DNA of 64,000 bases. It comes from Dioszegia crocea (Eukaryota; Basidiomycota; Tremellomycetes; Tremellales; Bulleribasidiaceae). The notes under the pieces were generated by a model. The model had not been told where the DNA came from. It worked only from the letters and a program-made list of their open reading frames with translations, and did no database searches. The DNA is taken from the NCBI GenBank assembly GCA_001600615.1, contig BCKK01000008.1:620001-684000 (forward strand). Reading direction: 5' to 3'. Shown here piece after piece: positions 47,193-59,200 of the stretch (the first letter of the stretch is position 1; every line of letters starts with the position of its first letter). A program made the translations under genes and the position numbers.

Positions 47193-48310
47193 ATGCTGTC
47201 TGCCCGCACAATCAAGAACGCAAGAACAGTACTACAGACCCGTAAGTCGAACTGCAGCCCGGAGGATAGGGACTAGGCGAAGATCTAATGTCGGCGCGTC
47301 AGCCATCGTGCCTTGGCTCACTCTGACAGCTCTACTCGCTCGTCCTATTCACTCAAGCAACATCTTCAATATGGCCGCTGCAGCTACCAATGTATCGGTG
47401 TATAAGTTCAACCACACCATGTTCCGGATCAAGGACCCCAAGGTGTCCATTCCGTTTTACGAGAAGGTGCTCGGTATGGAGGTGAGTCTTGGATGTTCCT
47501 CTGCCTGTGGAGACTTGAGCGGTGGTTAGCCTGCTTGCACCGTGATACCCTCACAACGAGTGTGGCGGGTGAGCACATGCTTCGCAACGTGCAGCCTCGT
47601 TGAGCGGTCGGGAATGGAAGTCGGAAGAGGGAGGAGATCAGGCCGATGATGGACATCCAATCTTGCAGAGTCTGAGCTGACATCTCAGAAATTCAAAGAA
47701 AGCGCCGGATCTGACTTTACAAACTTCTTCCTTGCTTTCCCTAATGGCTGGCCGACCGACGGTTTGAGCGCCAAGGAGAAGGAAGAGGCATTTGGCAAGC
47801 GGGAAGGTGTACTCGAGCTGTGCTGGAATCACGGAACTGGTAAGCCTTTCCACCTGAAGCTTGAGGAGAGACAGGTGGAAGTCTACAGACAGCCCTTTGC
47901 GGGGCTTGCTCTTCAGAGAGTCTCTAAAAAACCACTCTGCCTGCTCTGATCGCCCGACGGTCCGGACTTTTAATCTCATGCTGACTGTTCACAGAGAAAG
48001 ACGACACCTTCAAAGGCTACGCATCTGGAAACGATGAGCCCGGAAAGGGGTTCGGTCACATTGCCGTCACTGTCGATAACCTCGAAGCTGCCGTGAAGCG
48101 CTTTGACGACCTGGGCGTCAAGTTCAAGAAGAGGCCTGAGGAGGGTCGAATGAAGGTGAGTGTCCTTTGGTCGGCCGGCCTGCGCTTGCTCGTTGTCAAA
48201 CCGAGAAGGACCTTTGCTGATTTGCCCTTTAGAGCATCGCATTCATCTATGATCCTGATGGATACTGGATCGAAATCCTCGAGCAGGACAGGAAGGTTGA
48301 GCATAAATGA
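47193..48310 (+). CDS. GLO1: Lactoylglutathione lyase (glyoxalase I)
   Basis: Converts the hemithioacetal of methylglyoxal and glutathione to S-lactoylglutathione. Exons 47193-47241, 47303-47481, 47689-47839, 47995-48155, 48233-48310 give 205 residues. The glyoxalase fold runs from FNHTMFRIKDP through FYEKVLGME, SDFTNFFLAF, GVLELCWNHGTE, GFGHIAVTVDNLE and IAFIYDPDGYWIEILEQ. Metal ligands of the family are visible: His (NHTM), Glu (LELCWNH), His (GFGHIAV) and Glu (WIEIL). The first exon joins in phase 1 and adds a 58-residue N-terminus (MLSARTIKNARTVLQT...) with basic, hydroxylated and hydrophobic residues, like a mitochondrial presequence; Met60 (47371) would start a cytosolic form. The second intron is long (207 nt). 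Confidence 0.92.
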
Positions 48311-48778
48311 ATTGCAGTGGATGAGGCGGTGAAGGCAAATAGTAGTAAAGCAAAGTATTGAAGCTTGTAGGTGGTATCACATGCAAGGCAGTAGAAGTTC
48401 TAGGCCTAGACTCGCTGAAGTCTCATGAGCAATATGTCGAGCAGATGCAAATGAATTGTGTTGTGAGTCGAGAACGTCCAAACTAGTAATCGATATATTT
48501 ACAGCCATCCATGCAGGGAGAAGAAACGAAACCCAACCCAACCCAACCGACGCGGGTATCCTCGTAAGAACAGAAAGATTACTATGCTACTATAGAATGT
48601 ATAGAGGATTAAGGAATAAACAACGGGGGTAGTGGGATACGTGTATGGCCGAATGAAAGGGCAGGTTCGTAGGAATGTCGGACGGTGATGGGAGGTTGTA
48701 CGGAGGAGGTTTGGCAAAGGAGTTTGGCGCTAATGATCGGATTCCGCAAGATCCGGTAATCCTGGTTGATACTGGCGA
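48311..48778. other. Intergenic region between convergent GLO1 and PSR1-like genes
   Basis: 468 bases of 3' flanks; AT-rich around 48490-48630. ACCCAACCCAACCCAACC at 48532-48549 is a short tandem repeat. No gene seen. Confidence 0.4.
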
Positions 48779-50644
48779 TTACAAAGTCCCATCTAGAACA
48801 CCTCGAATATCGTCCACGGTCGCCAGGTCCGTCAAGAATGGACAGAGATCGGTGAGTTCAGTGTCGTGTGGGTCGTTGAACCATGTGGAGACTGGTACGG
48901 CGTTGTTGGGGTGGAAAATATATGACGCGGGGGAATTGTCGAGGATGATGCAGGTTTCCATCGTTCGGCCTAGTTGAGACAAGTCCTGGGTGATGTCAGC
49001 CACGTGCGGCTTTCCAAAACTCCGGACAGCACCCGACAGCTGGACATACCTTCACGTAGTTGCCCTTGTGGTTATAGCAGCTCTCACGGAAGAGACGATG
49101 CTTAACCACGCCATCCGGGTCGAGCATGTCCAACACGGGGTCCGCGTACTTACTTGTCAGCTTAATCCTTACACATGTATCGCTGGACTTTTAAGCTCAC
49201 CTTGGACAGACTAGCCGTAAAGACCACCACCTCATATATCTTGCCCATCTCCGTCAAGAATCTGTCGACTCCAGGACGCTTGATGACGTAGACGTTATGT
49301 GTTTGCGATTCAATCTCAACGGGCACAATGTAGTCTGCGGAAGGGAGCATCTTTCATATCAGCTTAGGTCTATCTGCATCGTAGGAGTAAAACTTACCTT
49401 GAAGCTTGAATGGAGTAGGGTCTCGTCTAGATCCAGCACGAGGCACTTTCGGCCCGTATGTTCTTTGCCTATTGGGGGTAGGAGTGGCGCGGGGCGTCCG
49501 TACTGAACAGTCAGCATTATGGATCACACCTGTAATCAATCACAAGGGGACCCACCTCGTCTGTAGGAATGCCAATCCCGCCCTGAGCGATCAATCGATC
49601 CTCCTCATCCTCATATTCCTCCTCGGCGCCATACTCCTCCTCGCCCTCTGCATCCGCATTCTCATCCCTATCTTGGCTGTCCGTCCCTTCAGTCTGCAAC
49701 ATCTCCGTATAGCCGCCAGACGATGTCTGTTCTGCGGATTCTGACTCGCGTCGGACGGCAGTAGGGCGAGATGGTGTAGTTTGGAGAAGCTCGGACCCAG
49801 ATCCTGGTGGCTGGACGGCGGAGGAGGTCATACCGGCAGTCTGCTCCAAGTCAGCTTCATATACTTGACAGATCTGCGACGCATAGCTCACCTCGTCAAG
49901 TGGAGGCGAGACTGCTTCAGCAGGCGGAGCCACCACCTCGTCCTTCTCTCCCTTCGTCGCTCCATGCCCTATCGCTCCTCCGGCCACTCCAGCAAGTGCA
50001 CCGGCAGCCGCACCAGCACCCATCGCTCCCTTATTTAGCCCCGTCTTGGGCTCGCCTGTCTTGGACGCTTCCGTAGGCTTCTCTTTAATGACAGGCGTCG
50101 TCGCCGTTGGCGTTGGCTTCACCTCGGAAGTACCATTCGCTCCAGTCTTCTTCGCCGCCACCGCCTCGGCCTTCTTCGCCTCCTTGGGATCATCCTCAAA
50201 CTCGCTCGCCGACAGACATCCTAGCGACAACAGCAATCCCGCAAAGCCCTTCCGTCTCCGCTTCTTCTTTTGTCCGGTTGGTTTCGTTGTTGACGCAGCG
50301 GGTTTGGCGGTTGATGCTGGAACAGCAGTAGAGGGAGGAGTGGATTTCGAGGATGATGCTGCTGCAACGGATTTCTCACTCGTGTTTGGCTTGGCAGCGC
50401 CAGAGACGCCCGCGAGCTTCTCCGCCGTTATACCTGCGGGTGATGACATTTGGGTAGGAGGTTGAGGTTGTTCAGGCACCGAAGAGCCGAGAACAGGGAC
50501 GGGTGTGGCGGGGGTGAGGGAGATCGATGGTGCGGAGGGAGACTGTGTGGAGGTCTGAGCAGAAGACGTCTCTGCGGTAGCTGGGGCTGACGTCGACGGG
50601 ACTGGATCGGATGTTGAAGTAGATGTCGCTTGGTGGCTGGTCAT
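48779..50644 (-). CDS. PSR1: Psr1-like plasma-membrane phosphatase (FCP1/SCP-type HAD)
   Basis: Exons in gene order: 50644-49892, 49840-49556, 49502-49398, 49350-49201, 49148-49050, 48985-48779, giving 532 residues. The C-terminal 190 residues form an FCP1-homology (NIF) phosphatase: [16 protein letters not shown] with nucleophile D370 and D372, [71 protein letters not shown], and [10 protein letters not shown]. This is the pattern of yeast Psr1/Psr2 (sodium stress) rather than Fcp1 itself. The first 340 residues are Ser/Thr/Pro/Ala-rich with a basic patch [20 protein letters not shown] (about 128-147) that may bind membrane, and an acidic stretch before the catalytic domain. Psr1 is palmitoylated near its start; here the only nearby Cys is in that patch. 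Confidence 0.88.
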
Positions 50645-51250
50645 ATCCGAGAGTAAATAAACTCTTTCCCAAGCTTCTTATTTCCAAAGAAATGGTACGA
50701 TCTACTCCGCGCAATGCAGATCGGATGAATGCGAGAGAGCAATCGTGAATGGATGATCCTCTGATGGATTGAGACAAAGTGGATGAAGGGGCCGAGCGGG
50801 GAGGGTGTGAGACGGGTAGGCGTAGGACCGAGCGATTCGTAATGTTTGGACGCGTCGATGGATGGCAGCCTCTCTCTATGCGTAGCTCGCAGATGTCGTC
50901 TACTGTACGGTACGTCTCGGCGTGCTATGAAGGAGGACAGAAAGGGGTTGAGTAATCCCTAGGGAAGGGAGGGAAGTGTTGATCAGGGCAACACACACAA
51001 TTCAGGGAAGACAGGGACAAAGACAACCTAGATTTGGTAACGCGTCCGTGCCTAGCTTGGAATTACTACAACGGGCAATTTAAAATAATCACGCGCCTGA
51101 GTGTGGCACTTTTCGTTCCGCCACCCAGCGCCAGCTCGAGCCTGTTCGATATCGGAGTGTCAGCACTAAATGGCGATGGCAAGCCCTCGTTCTCAACGTA
51201 AGGCCACTGATGATTGCACCGCCTGAATTATTAGATACATGAAGACAGAT
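50645..51250 (-). promoter_or_regulatory. PSR1-like promoter and MFS copy 1 3' flank
   Basis: 606 bases upstream of the PSR1-like start and downstream of the first MFS stop, all on the minus strand. No gene found; the open frame 50472-50777 overlaps PSR1 out of frame. Confidence 0.35.
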
Positions 51251-53079
51251 CTACTGCTTATACGGCTTTGCCCGCGCCACGAAGAACCACACGACAAGGG
51301 AGAGAACAAGAAGTCCGACCATGAGGGGTTGCAGTACCCATACACCTTTCTGAAAGAGTTAGCACTGGTCATATCCCGCATCCTAAGCCCAGACTCACAC
51401 TATTTGCAATGGCTCCAGTGATGAAGGGCATAATCGCACTGCCTACAATGCCGAAACAAGCGATAAAACCGATGGTTCCGGTATGTAAATCGTGAGGCAT
51501 GATTTCGGTAATGATCATGACGCATGAAGGGTACATGGGTCCGAGGAAGACACCGACGAGGGAGATGGCAGTCGCGGAGCCGATCAATGAGGGGACAAAC
51601 CACACGATGAACTCGAGGCCAATGGCGATGGCGGTACTGGAGGTAATTAGCAGAGACAAAGGCGCTGGAGCAAGGAAAGACTTACTATATGAAGACAGAT
51701 CTGCGGTGTCCAAGCCAATTCGTAACGGGGATCAAGACGATTCGACCGACTGTCAAACCCCCAAAGAACCCAGAAGTCACATATCCGGACGACGAATTAC
51801 CGCCCCGTTCGTCAATCAAGAACGTCGTCGCCCATCCTCCAATCGTCACCTCAACGCCCATCTACAGCATCAGAGGAGTTCCACCTACTTCGAAATGAGC
51901 TCACATAGGCGAAAATGTAGCACGCGAGGAGACAAGCCCTGGGGCTGGTAATGATAGCCATGATCTTCTTGGATCCACCCCGCTCTGCCTCTTCTGGCTT
52001 GTCCACCTTCTGAGCAGGGAGCGGAGGGGATGGAAGATCTTTGCCTTCGTGATTCTCGCTCGCCGCCTCGCTTTCTCCCAGCATCATCGCTCCAGGATCA
52101 GGCAGGGGTACATTTGGAGCTTCCACCTCTGTCGCACCCCGCTTGCCCACAATCTGATTTTCGGTCCGACCTTGGAAGATGACAATGAGGGAAACGACGG
52201 TGGCGGCTGCGAGAGCTAGTGAGATGGTGAAGTATAAGTAGAATTGGGATGTTACACGCTGGACAAAGGCAGTAGCGACGAATGGAGACACGGTAGCGCC
52301 GAAACCGTAAACTGCGTGTAGGACGAACATGACTGTGGTAGCGTTAGGCATGCGGGCGGCGAGTGAGTTGACTTGGGCGTCCTGCTACATCAGCCACGTC
52401 TTTGTTCAGCCTTGGACAAACGTACCTGCCATCCCATACCTAGACCAGCGAAGAGGTAAGCGATGACGAAGAGGGGGTATGGTCCGCCCCAGCACATCAA
52501 GACATAGCTGAACATCTGGCTGAAGGCGCCGAGGGGTGCGAGCTGCGAATGCGTGAGCTGGGTTGGGGACTGGCAATCGGCTATTAACATACTATGCCAA
52601 AACCGAGGATATCCGCAAGGAACACATTTGACACGGCAGCTACTACCACACCGACCGCGATGGCGATCCAGATGAGAGAGATGACAATGTAGTCGACCTG
52701 AGCCGTCAGCCAAGTCCCTGTTTTAGCTGATTGGCGGACTTACCTGGTAGTACTCCTGCAGCAGCGGTAAGAGCGGACCTTGACTAGCATCATTCCATCC
52801 GACAATGAACATGACCATGAACATTCCGAAGCTGGACATCAGCCATCATCTTTACAGCGGTACGTTCACTTCCCAAGCCCATATGAGCTAGGTCGGACCT
52901 AAGTCCCGGCGGGGCTGGGACAGCTCGACTCACATCATGAAGTACAGATGCTTCTTCCCAGGCAGTGGCCTATCCCTCCTCAACCTAGCCAATACCCTAC
53001 CCGCCTTTCCTCCGCTCCCCTTAACATCCTCACTTCCACTGCCCATCGTCGGCTTTTCAGTCATAGCAATCGCGCTCAT
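51251..53079 (-). CDS. MFS transporter (fucose-permease-like), copy 1
   Basis: Exons in gene order: 53079-52934, 52831-52744, 52697-52593, 52542-52426, 52381-51905, 51861-51686, 51636-51399, 51349-51251, giving 481 residues, all phases consistent. A soluble N-terminus of about 48 residues is followed by 12 predicted helices split by a charged cytoplasmic loop (about 250-310). Motifs: GWNDASQGPLLPLLQEYYQ in the first loop, FLADILGFG, GLGMGWQDAQVNSLAARMP, GATVSPFVATAF, GGWATTFLIDERGG, FFGGLTVGRIVL, GPMYPSCVMIITEIMP. This pattern is that of FHS/fucose-permease-like fungal transporters (relatives of yeast Bsc6); substrate unknown. A second copy lies immediately downstream on the plus coordinate axis with the same introns. 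Confidence 0.85.
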
Positions 53080-53539
53080 TTCCGGCTGGCCGTCAATTCG
53101 ATTACAGGTATTTGCGGTAGAAATACGTCTCAAGTCGGTCCGATTTACGAGTCACTACCCAGGCCAAGAAGCGCACCTGGGCCAGCTTATATCCTGTTGT
53201 ACAATACAAAGTGCATGCGAAGACACCTTACGAATCAATGAATAGAGGTGGTGCAAAAAGTGCCAGCTGTACTCGAAATTAGTCGCTCCGCGGTCGGGCC
53301 GAGGTTTATCCGGCGAGTAGTTCCGCACTTTCACCTCCGCAGGTGCGGGCCAAGTGGCAGTGGCGGATGGGGTGGCGAACTACATTTACAAGTAGGGTCT
53401 AACTTCAGAGTCTCACGCCAGTCAGAGGTCAAGCATGGTTGCGCATGAGACAGAGGGTACGTTGTTAGACGACCAGGCAGTCCAGCAGGTTCTTTGCATG
53501 AAAGTCTTGGCATTCCTCCTATACTTCCTTGAGGAGTGG
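53080..53539 (-). promoter_or_regulatory. Region between the two MFS genes
   Basis: 460 bases: promoter of copy 1 and 3' flank of copy 2. The frameshifted reading of copy 2 stays open down to 53422 in this stretch. No independent gene is supported. Confidence 0.35.
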
Positions 53540-55279
53540 CTACTGTGAAGGCCTAATCTTAGCCACCAGAGTCGACATCCCCAGAGAAGCCACAAGCAGC
53601 GCCACCACGAGCGGTTGAAGCACCCAGACACCATGCTGATGCCGTCAGCTACGGTCCATCAGACCATACTGCTACTACCAGACTCACCCGACTAGCAATA
53701 GCCCCAGTGATGAATGGAAACAAACAGTCCCGAGGACACCAATACACGCCATGAACCCAATCGTACCAGTATGTAGATCGGGCGGCATGATTTCCGTAAT
53801 GACCATAAGGCACGAAGGGTACATTGGCCCGATAGCCAGACCGATAAGGGCGAAACAGACCGCCGAACCGATAAGCGAGGGCACGAACCAGATGATGAGA
53901 TCGAGGGCGATTGCGATAATCGTACTGTAGATTTCAGCTAAAGATTTGGCTGGAATGACGCACTTACTAGATGAACACTGAGAGCCGATGCCCCAGCCAA
54001 TTCGTGAGTGGAATCAATATCAAGCGGCCGAGGGTCAACCCGCCAAAGAAACCGGCAGAGACATAGCCTGCCGATGAATCTCCGCCGCGTTCTTCGTTGA
54101 GAAATGTTGTAGCCAAGCCCGCAACTGTAACTTCGACACCGAGCTATGGATCAGCGAAACACAACCTGGGTTGGGCGTAAGGGCAAGGCATCTGGACTCA
54201 CATAGAGAAAGGCGTAAATGGCCAAATAGTAGGCTCTGGGACTGACGAGAATAGCCTTGAGTTTCGCAGAGCTCGCTCTTGGTTCTGCCAGGGGCATCCG
54301 GTCTCTCTCTAGCTTAGGCTCGTCAGGAGTAGATTGTCCACTGACGCCCAGATCCTCAGGCGGAGTTCCAACAGCCGGAGACGCCTCTTCCACCATGGCT
54401 GGCTTGTCCACCCTAGGACCAACAATCTCATCCTCTGTCCGGCCCTGGAACACCACAACGAGCGTGACGACAGAAATCACCGCCAGTGCGAGTGAGATTG
54501 TAAAGTAGAGGTAGAACCTTTCGGTGACCTTTTGAACAAAGGCGGTCGAAACGAAGGGCGAAACGGTGGCGCCTAGACCGTACATGCCGTGAGTGAGGAA
54601 GGTGATTGTGGTTGCGCGGGGCATCCGAACGGCCAAAGAGCTGATTTGCGAGTCCTGTAATCAGCATCGGCATACGTGATGACACACCTGCCATCCGATT
54701 CCTAATGAGGCGATACTGTAGGCGAACACGAACAAGGGGAACGGGCCACCCCAGCAGGTCAGGACGTAGCTTATAGCTTGTAGCGTTGCGCCGAGGGGCA
54801 CGAGCTGAGGGATCAGCACTTTGACAGCATTGGCAACTGGCAAACTCACCAGCCCGAATCCTAAAGTATCTGCGAGGTAGACATTGGTGAATGCAACGAT
54901 GATGACACCGACGGCCATGGAGATCCAGATCAGAGAAATGATGACATAGTCCACCTAGACAGATTAGTCCGCTATCCGCTTATCGTTCAACTCTCACGAC
55001 TGACCTGATAGTACTTCTGCAGGAGAGGCAGAAGTGGACCCTGACTCGCATCATTCCAGCCTTGGACGAACATCATTTGAAACATGGCATAGCTGAGTGG
55101 TCAGTCGGGAGGACTAATGTTGACCAAAGGACGACTCACATCATAAAATACATCAACACCTTTCCCGGAAGAGACCTTTCTCGCCTTGATCGCTGAATCA
55201 CTCGTTCGACCCAATTGCTCGATGACATTTCGTCCTCCTTCGCCGTCGCAGACTGCACGTCGTCCATCTTGCCGGCCAT
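53540..55279 (-). pseudogene. MFS transporter (fucose-permease-like), copy 2, one-base frameshift
   Basis: Paralogue of copy 1 with the same eight exons in gene order: 55279-55140, 55092-55005, 54954-54850, 54804-54688, 54654-54202, 54143-53968, 53924-53688, 53635-53540. Exon lengths 2, 3, 4 and 6 equal those of copy 1 exactly. Exon 7 is 237 nt against 238: near 53722-53732 one base is missing, so the frame changes after ...IGVLGT, in the region encoding the end of helix 11. Exon 8 is intact in the original frame (VWVLQPLVVALLVASLG). Read as is, the protein keeps about 11 helices and gains an unrelated tail that ends at 53422 if the last intron is spliced, or stops at once in the intron. It may be a recent pseudogene, an allele with an altered end, or a sequence error; the rest of the gene looks selected. 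Confidence 0.75.
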
Positions 55280-55508
55280 GGCGAAGTCGATCGAGATATC
55301 GGTATCGTAAGTTCTGCCAGAACCTTTGACCTGGGTGTGAGTCCAGCGCCTGGCGGTATCAGCCTCTAAAAAACTGCAGCAACTAGTCGACGTTGGCGAC
55401 TTGAGACTGCTTCTGCGACACGATCAAGATTAGGTGGGGAGTCAGAAGGCGGGACTGAAAGTTTCGCCGAGGTCAAACCTTTTCTGTTGGCACTCCGCAG
55501 GGACGCCC
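55280..55508 (-). promoter_or_regulatory. Upstream region of MFS copy 2
   Basis: 229 bases between the copy 2 start and the doubtful small gene upstream; Splice-like signals here (GTATCC at about 55515 and AACAGAAAAG) leave open that the doubtful gene is really a leader of this transporter. Confidence 0.25.
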
Positions 55509-55876
55509 TCAGGGATACCTTTGAGATCCGGTCAGAACGGACGAGGACACGGCGATGTCAAGGTCAGTTCCATACCGATTTCTTGGAGATGGCGTGGCAC
55601 GATATGAGAGATCCGCAGCATTGACAAGACCGACATGGACCACATCTCTAATTCTAACCGAAATACTGCCGAGAATCAGCTTCGGCTCAGCAGACGGTTT
55701 CACGAGCCTCGGAACGGACTCACTTTGGATACATCTCATCCTTCCTAGATCTTTCATGGGTAGACCATCGATAAGGCATACATCTGCCCCAGTCAGCATG
55801 GACTGGATGTGACTTTGGACTTTACATACTTCTGTTGGTACTGGAACTCATCGTCCGGAGAAGGTCGTCTGTCCAT
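55509..55876 (-). CDS. Doubtful small gene, 87 residues (or non-coding leader exons)
   Basis: Three exons in gene order, 55876-55830, 55783-55724, 55665-55509, can be joined in phase. Both introns have excellent signals (GTATGT...GCTGACTGGGGCAG, 46 nt; GTGAGT...GCTGATTCTCGGCAG, 58 nt). The resulting protein starts MDRRPSPDDEFQYQQK and continues with NISVRIRDVVHVGLVNAADL. No family is recognised. The splice signals are convincing, so transcription is likely; whether it is a separate gene or the 5' leader of MFS copy 2 (230 bases further on) cannot be decided here. Confidence 0.35.
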
Positions 55877-56204
55877 CCATTTTGGCAAATTTAACAACTC
55901 TGTTCAGCACTGAAAAGATCAGCATTGAATTGTATCGTAGAGAGGTCCCGCGTTGTCTAAGCCCACCCCGGCATACGCCCGATATGCCAATCTGACAACG
56001 TCACTCACCTCCACTATTTCCCATCTCCCACTGCCCTCTCCGGATCCCTGTAGCGACCACACTGCCCCATTTAGCATCGGACTAAAACGTTAGAGTAGCA
56101 TGGTAAGATGCTGCTTGCACGAAGACAAGTCATAGAGAAGAATGTCAAGAATTTGAACTCTCACTCACATTTTTCGATTTCTCATCCTCCAACTCCTCTC
56201 GAAT
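55877..56204 (-). other. STT4 3' flank and upstream region of the small gene
   Basis: 328 bases on the minus strand after the STT4 stop. No further feature seen. Confidence 0.3.
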
Positions 56205-59200
56205 CTATCTATATGGTATTCCACTGTTTCCGTCAGCTCCGTACGACGACGTAGAGGGATATTAGAGACTTTTGGCGGTACTGGAAGTTGTCGTAAAGTT
56301 TTGATCTACGGTTCTCATGGGCGTTCCTGATGACTCCCACCATGTACTCAGCCGCCGCCCTCTCACCTAATTGAAGCTGGAACCTCTGCCGAAGTCTTTT
56401 TATCGTCGGTTCACCCTGGAACGATGGGAATCCCGTACCGATCATGAGATGAGCAGTGTCGATGAGTTGATCGGCATGTGGTCGGATGGCCAAAAAGGCT
56501 TTGACGGTAAGTTCCGAGAACATCTTGTAGCCCGGTGATTCCCGACCGCCCATGACTTCCACCATCTCATTGCTTAGCTTGAAGCTGTTGGGCTCGAATT
56601 TGACTCCTCCAGGTCCGATGTCGAATAAGAAACCGAAATCTTTATGTTAGCCGAGCCGCAAGCATGATAGTCAGGCGGGACTGACCGATATGGACGATAT
56701 GACCATCCCCGTCAATCATGATGTTTCCATTATGCCTATCCTTGATTTGTAGGATATAGCAAGCGACAGAGTAGGCCGCCATTGACTGAATGAAGTTGAG
56801 CCGGGCCTTTTGAAATGTGGCCGTGTCCTCTTTTCCGTATTTGCCGATAAAGTACTCGTACAGGTCATTGACGATATTCCGACCCATCTCATCTCGAGAT
56901 GTTGCGTTGGGTACGACATCGATGACACCACACTGGAGCATCAGCTGATGTTTGCACTAAGCTAGAACGACTCACTCCGGGCGCAGTAGCAGTCACGCGA
57001 TATGGGAACAGATATAGCGGTAGCCCGATCCCCGTAAAGACATTCTTGAACATCGCAATGACTTGCAGGGCCAGAACGTCCTGTCGACAATCGTCCCCGA
57101 CTTTGAAAATGGCAGATTGCACAACTTCGTACTTGTGCTTGGCCATCTGACCCTCGTTGCCGGCCTCGGACGAGGCATCCGACACCGGCTCCATCCGCTC
57201 CTTCTCGACTTTGAAAGTCGCCATAAATGGGGCTTTGGCATGACTCTGTAGAGGTCGACCCGAGGTTCGGACAATGTCCACGACCGAGCCATCAGGGTTG
57301 GAAGGCAGGTATACGCCAGGTGAAAGTTTGATTTTCGCCATTTCCTCGTCGATCTTCTCCTTCTTTTCCTGCTTACTCTTCTTGATGAAAGGTTTAAGCT
57401 TTCCAGAGATTGAGGTGACTTCAGCGAAGAAATCGAATTCGAGATCGTAGAAGCTCTTCGCTTTGCCAGATAGGCCGGCAACAATCATGTCGATCATCCG
57501 GTCGAGAACGGGTTTCATGGGGTCTTCCTCTTCCTGATTGTCAGTATAGATCGAGTGATTCAACTCACGCCCTCATCACCCCGGTGTGTGTTCGCCTTCA
57601 TGTTCCATATGATCTGGTGGCAGAACAGTTGTGATATTTTGGACGTCTCAAATATGAATCGCTGAACATATGCTGACACAGTCAGCTCACCCGATCGAAA
57701 AACTCACCAAGTAGATCCGTTCTCAGAGCCTGAACGACCTGCGGGACAAAGAAGAAAGTAAGGCCGACGGGGTGCTGCTCTAGCACCCTCATGCCATATT
57801 GCAGGATGAGGGGATGGTTGTTGTAGCGAGGTTGGAAATAGGATAAGGCAGTGACCGGTGGTACAGCTGCCCAGACCGGTAGCCACTGCAAGGGTCAGCT
57901 GCTGAGGCTATACGATGGATGACGAGACTCACCCTCAGAGCAGCCCTAGACGCCGGCTCTATTCTCTCTCCAATGACAAATGGCAGTGCCTCAGCTACAT
58001 GAACCACCTTCTTTGGATCGGCGCGGACAAGCTTTGTGATTTCGCTTGATAGAGGAGCCTGTTTAAAGCGTTCGCACATATGAATCGCCATGGCGGGGTT
58101 TAGACGCCAGGCTTTTCGGAGCATTTTTGGCCATTCGTCCTGGTCGACATGAGCTCGTACACACATACTTCAATAGCAAGACATACCGATGTAATGTTTC
58201 GCTCGAGCTGACCAGACTGGTACTGAGAGCTAGAACGCGAAGGTTCTCCAAGCGGGTTTGACCAGACGTGTAATCGAGAGATCTCATTCTCCACGAGGAG
58301 AGCAAGCAATTTGACCCGTTCCTGATGTTGGGTAATGTATTCCGGCAGCGATGGGGCGCCATGTATTGAAAGAGGGAGAGCACGGTCGTTCATCGATGAC
58401 GTGGAGTGATCGCCACGGATGTGATCGGATCGGATGGCTGATGTGAAATCTTGCAAAAGGCGGACTTCAGTCGCGATCTGTAGACGGTCACTGCCAAATG
58501 ACCACCTATGTGTATCAGCCACAACCGTTTTGTTTCAATCGACAAAAGCTTACTGAGGCCGGATGGAGAACCAGGAGTATGTAGCGGAGAATAGGCGATC
58601 TCGTAGACGTAGCTCCAGCAACGCCTCGAGCTGGATGCTGGCGAGCATCTGGAACCCGAAAAGTAGCAGGGTGAACCTTGCCTCTCGGGCGAGGGGATGT
58701 GTGCTGACAAAGATCAGCTTATACCATAGCGATAAGACGAGAAACTTACCTCATGTGCGACGCAGAAGCGACGGAACGCATCATGAGCCTGATGAAAGAC
58801 ATGACGAGTCCTGGCTCGCTGTACTTAATCGCTTGGAATTGGCTGGACAAGTATCGGATGAGCAGGAGGTGTGGACGAAGTAGTCGTCGAGCTTTTGCAA
58901 GCTCCAAGGTGATGCCGGTATGGTCACTGGGCGAGTACTCGACCGGTGTTACGAATGGGTCGTTGTAGCTGATTGAATCAGCATGATGGATGGTCATCCG
59001 ATGAACGTATACTTACTCCATGGAACTGCTGAATAGACCCTGTTTCGCTTTGATGGTCGCGAGCCATCCAGCAGAGACCTCTCCGATGACAGCAACGTGT
59101 GCGGTCGGACGCTGACGAACTAGCCATGTCCAAGCGTCGATACCAGCTGCCACAGATAGCGGTGTGAAGGCTACCATAGGCAATTCGACGATGTAGTGTA

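Noticed and set aside
47482..47688. Extra exon inside the long second GLO1 intron
   Set aside because: The glyoxalase sequence is continuous across the intron (FYEKVLGME to SAGSDFTNFF) and no in-phase exon with good signals was found.
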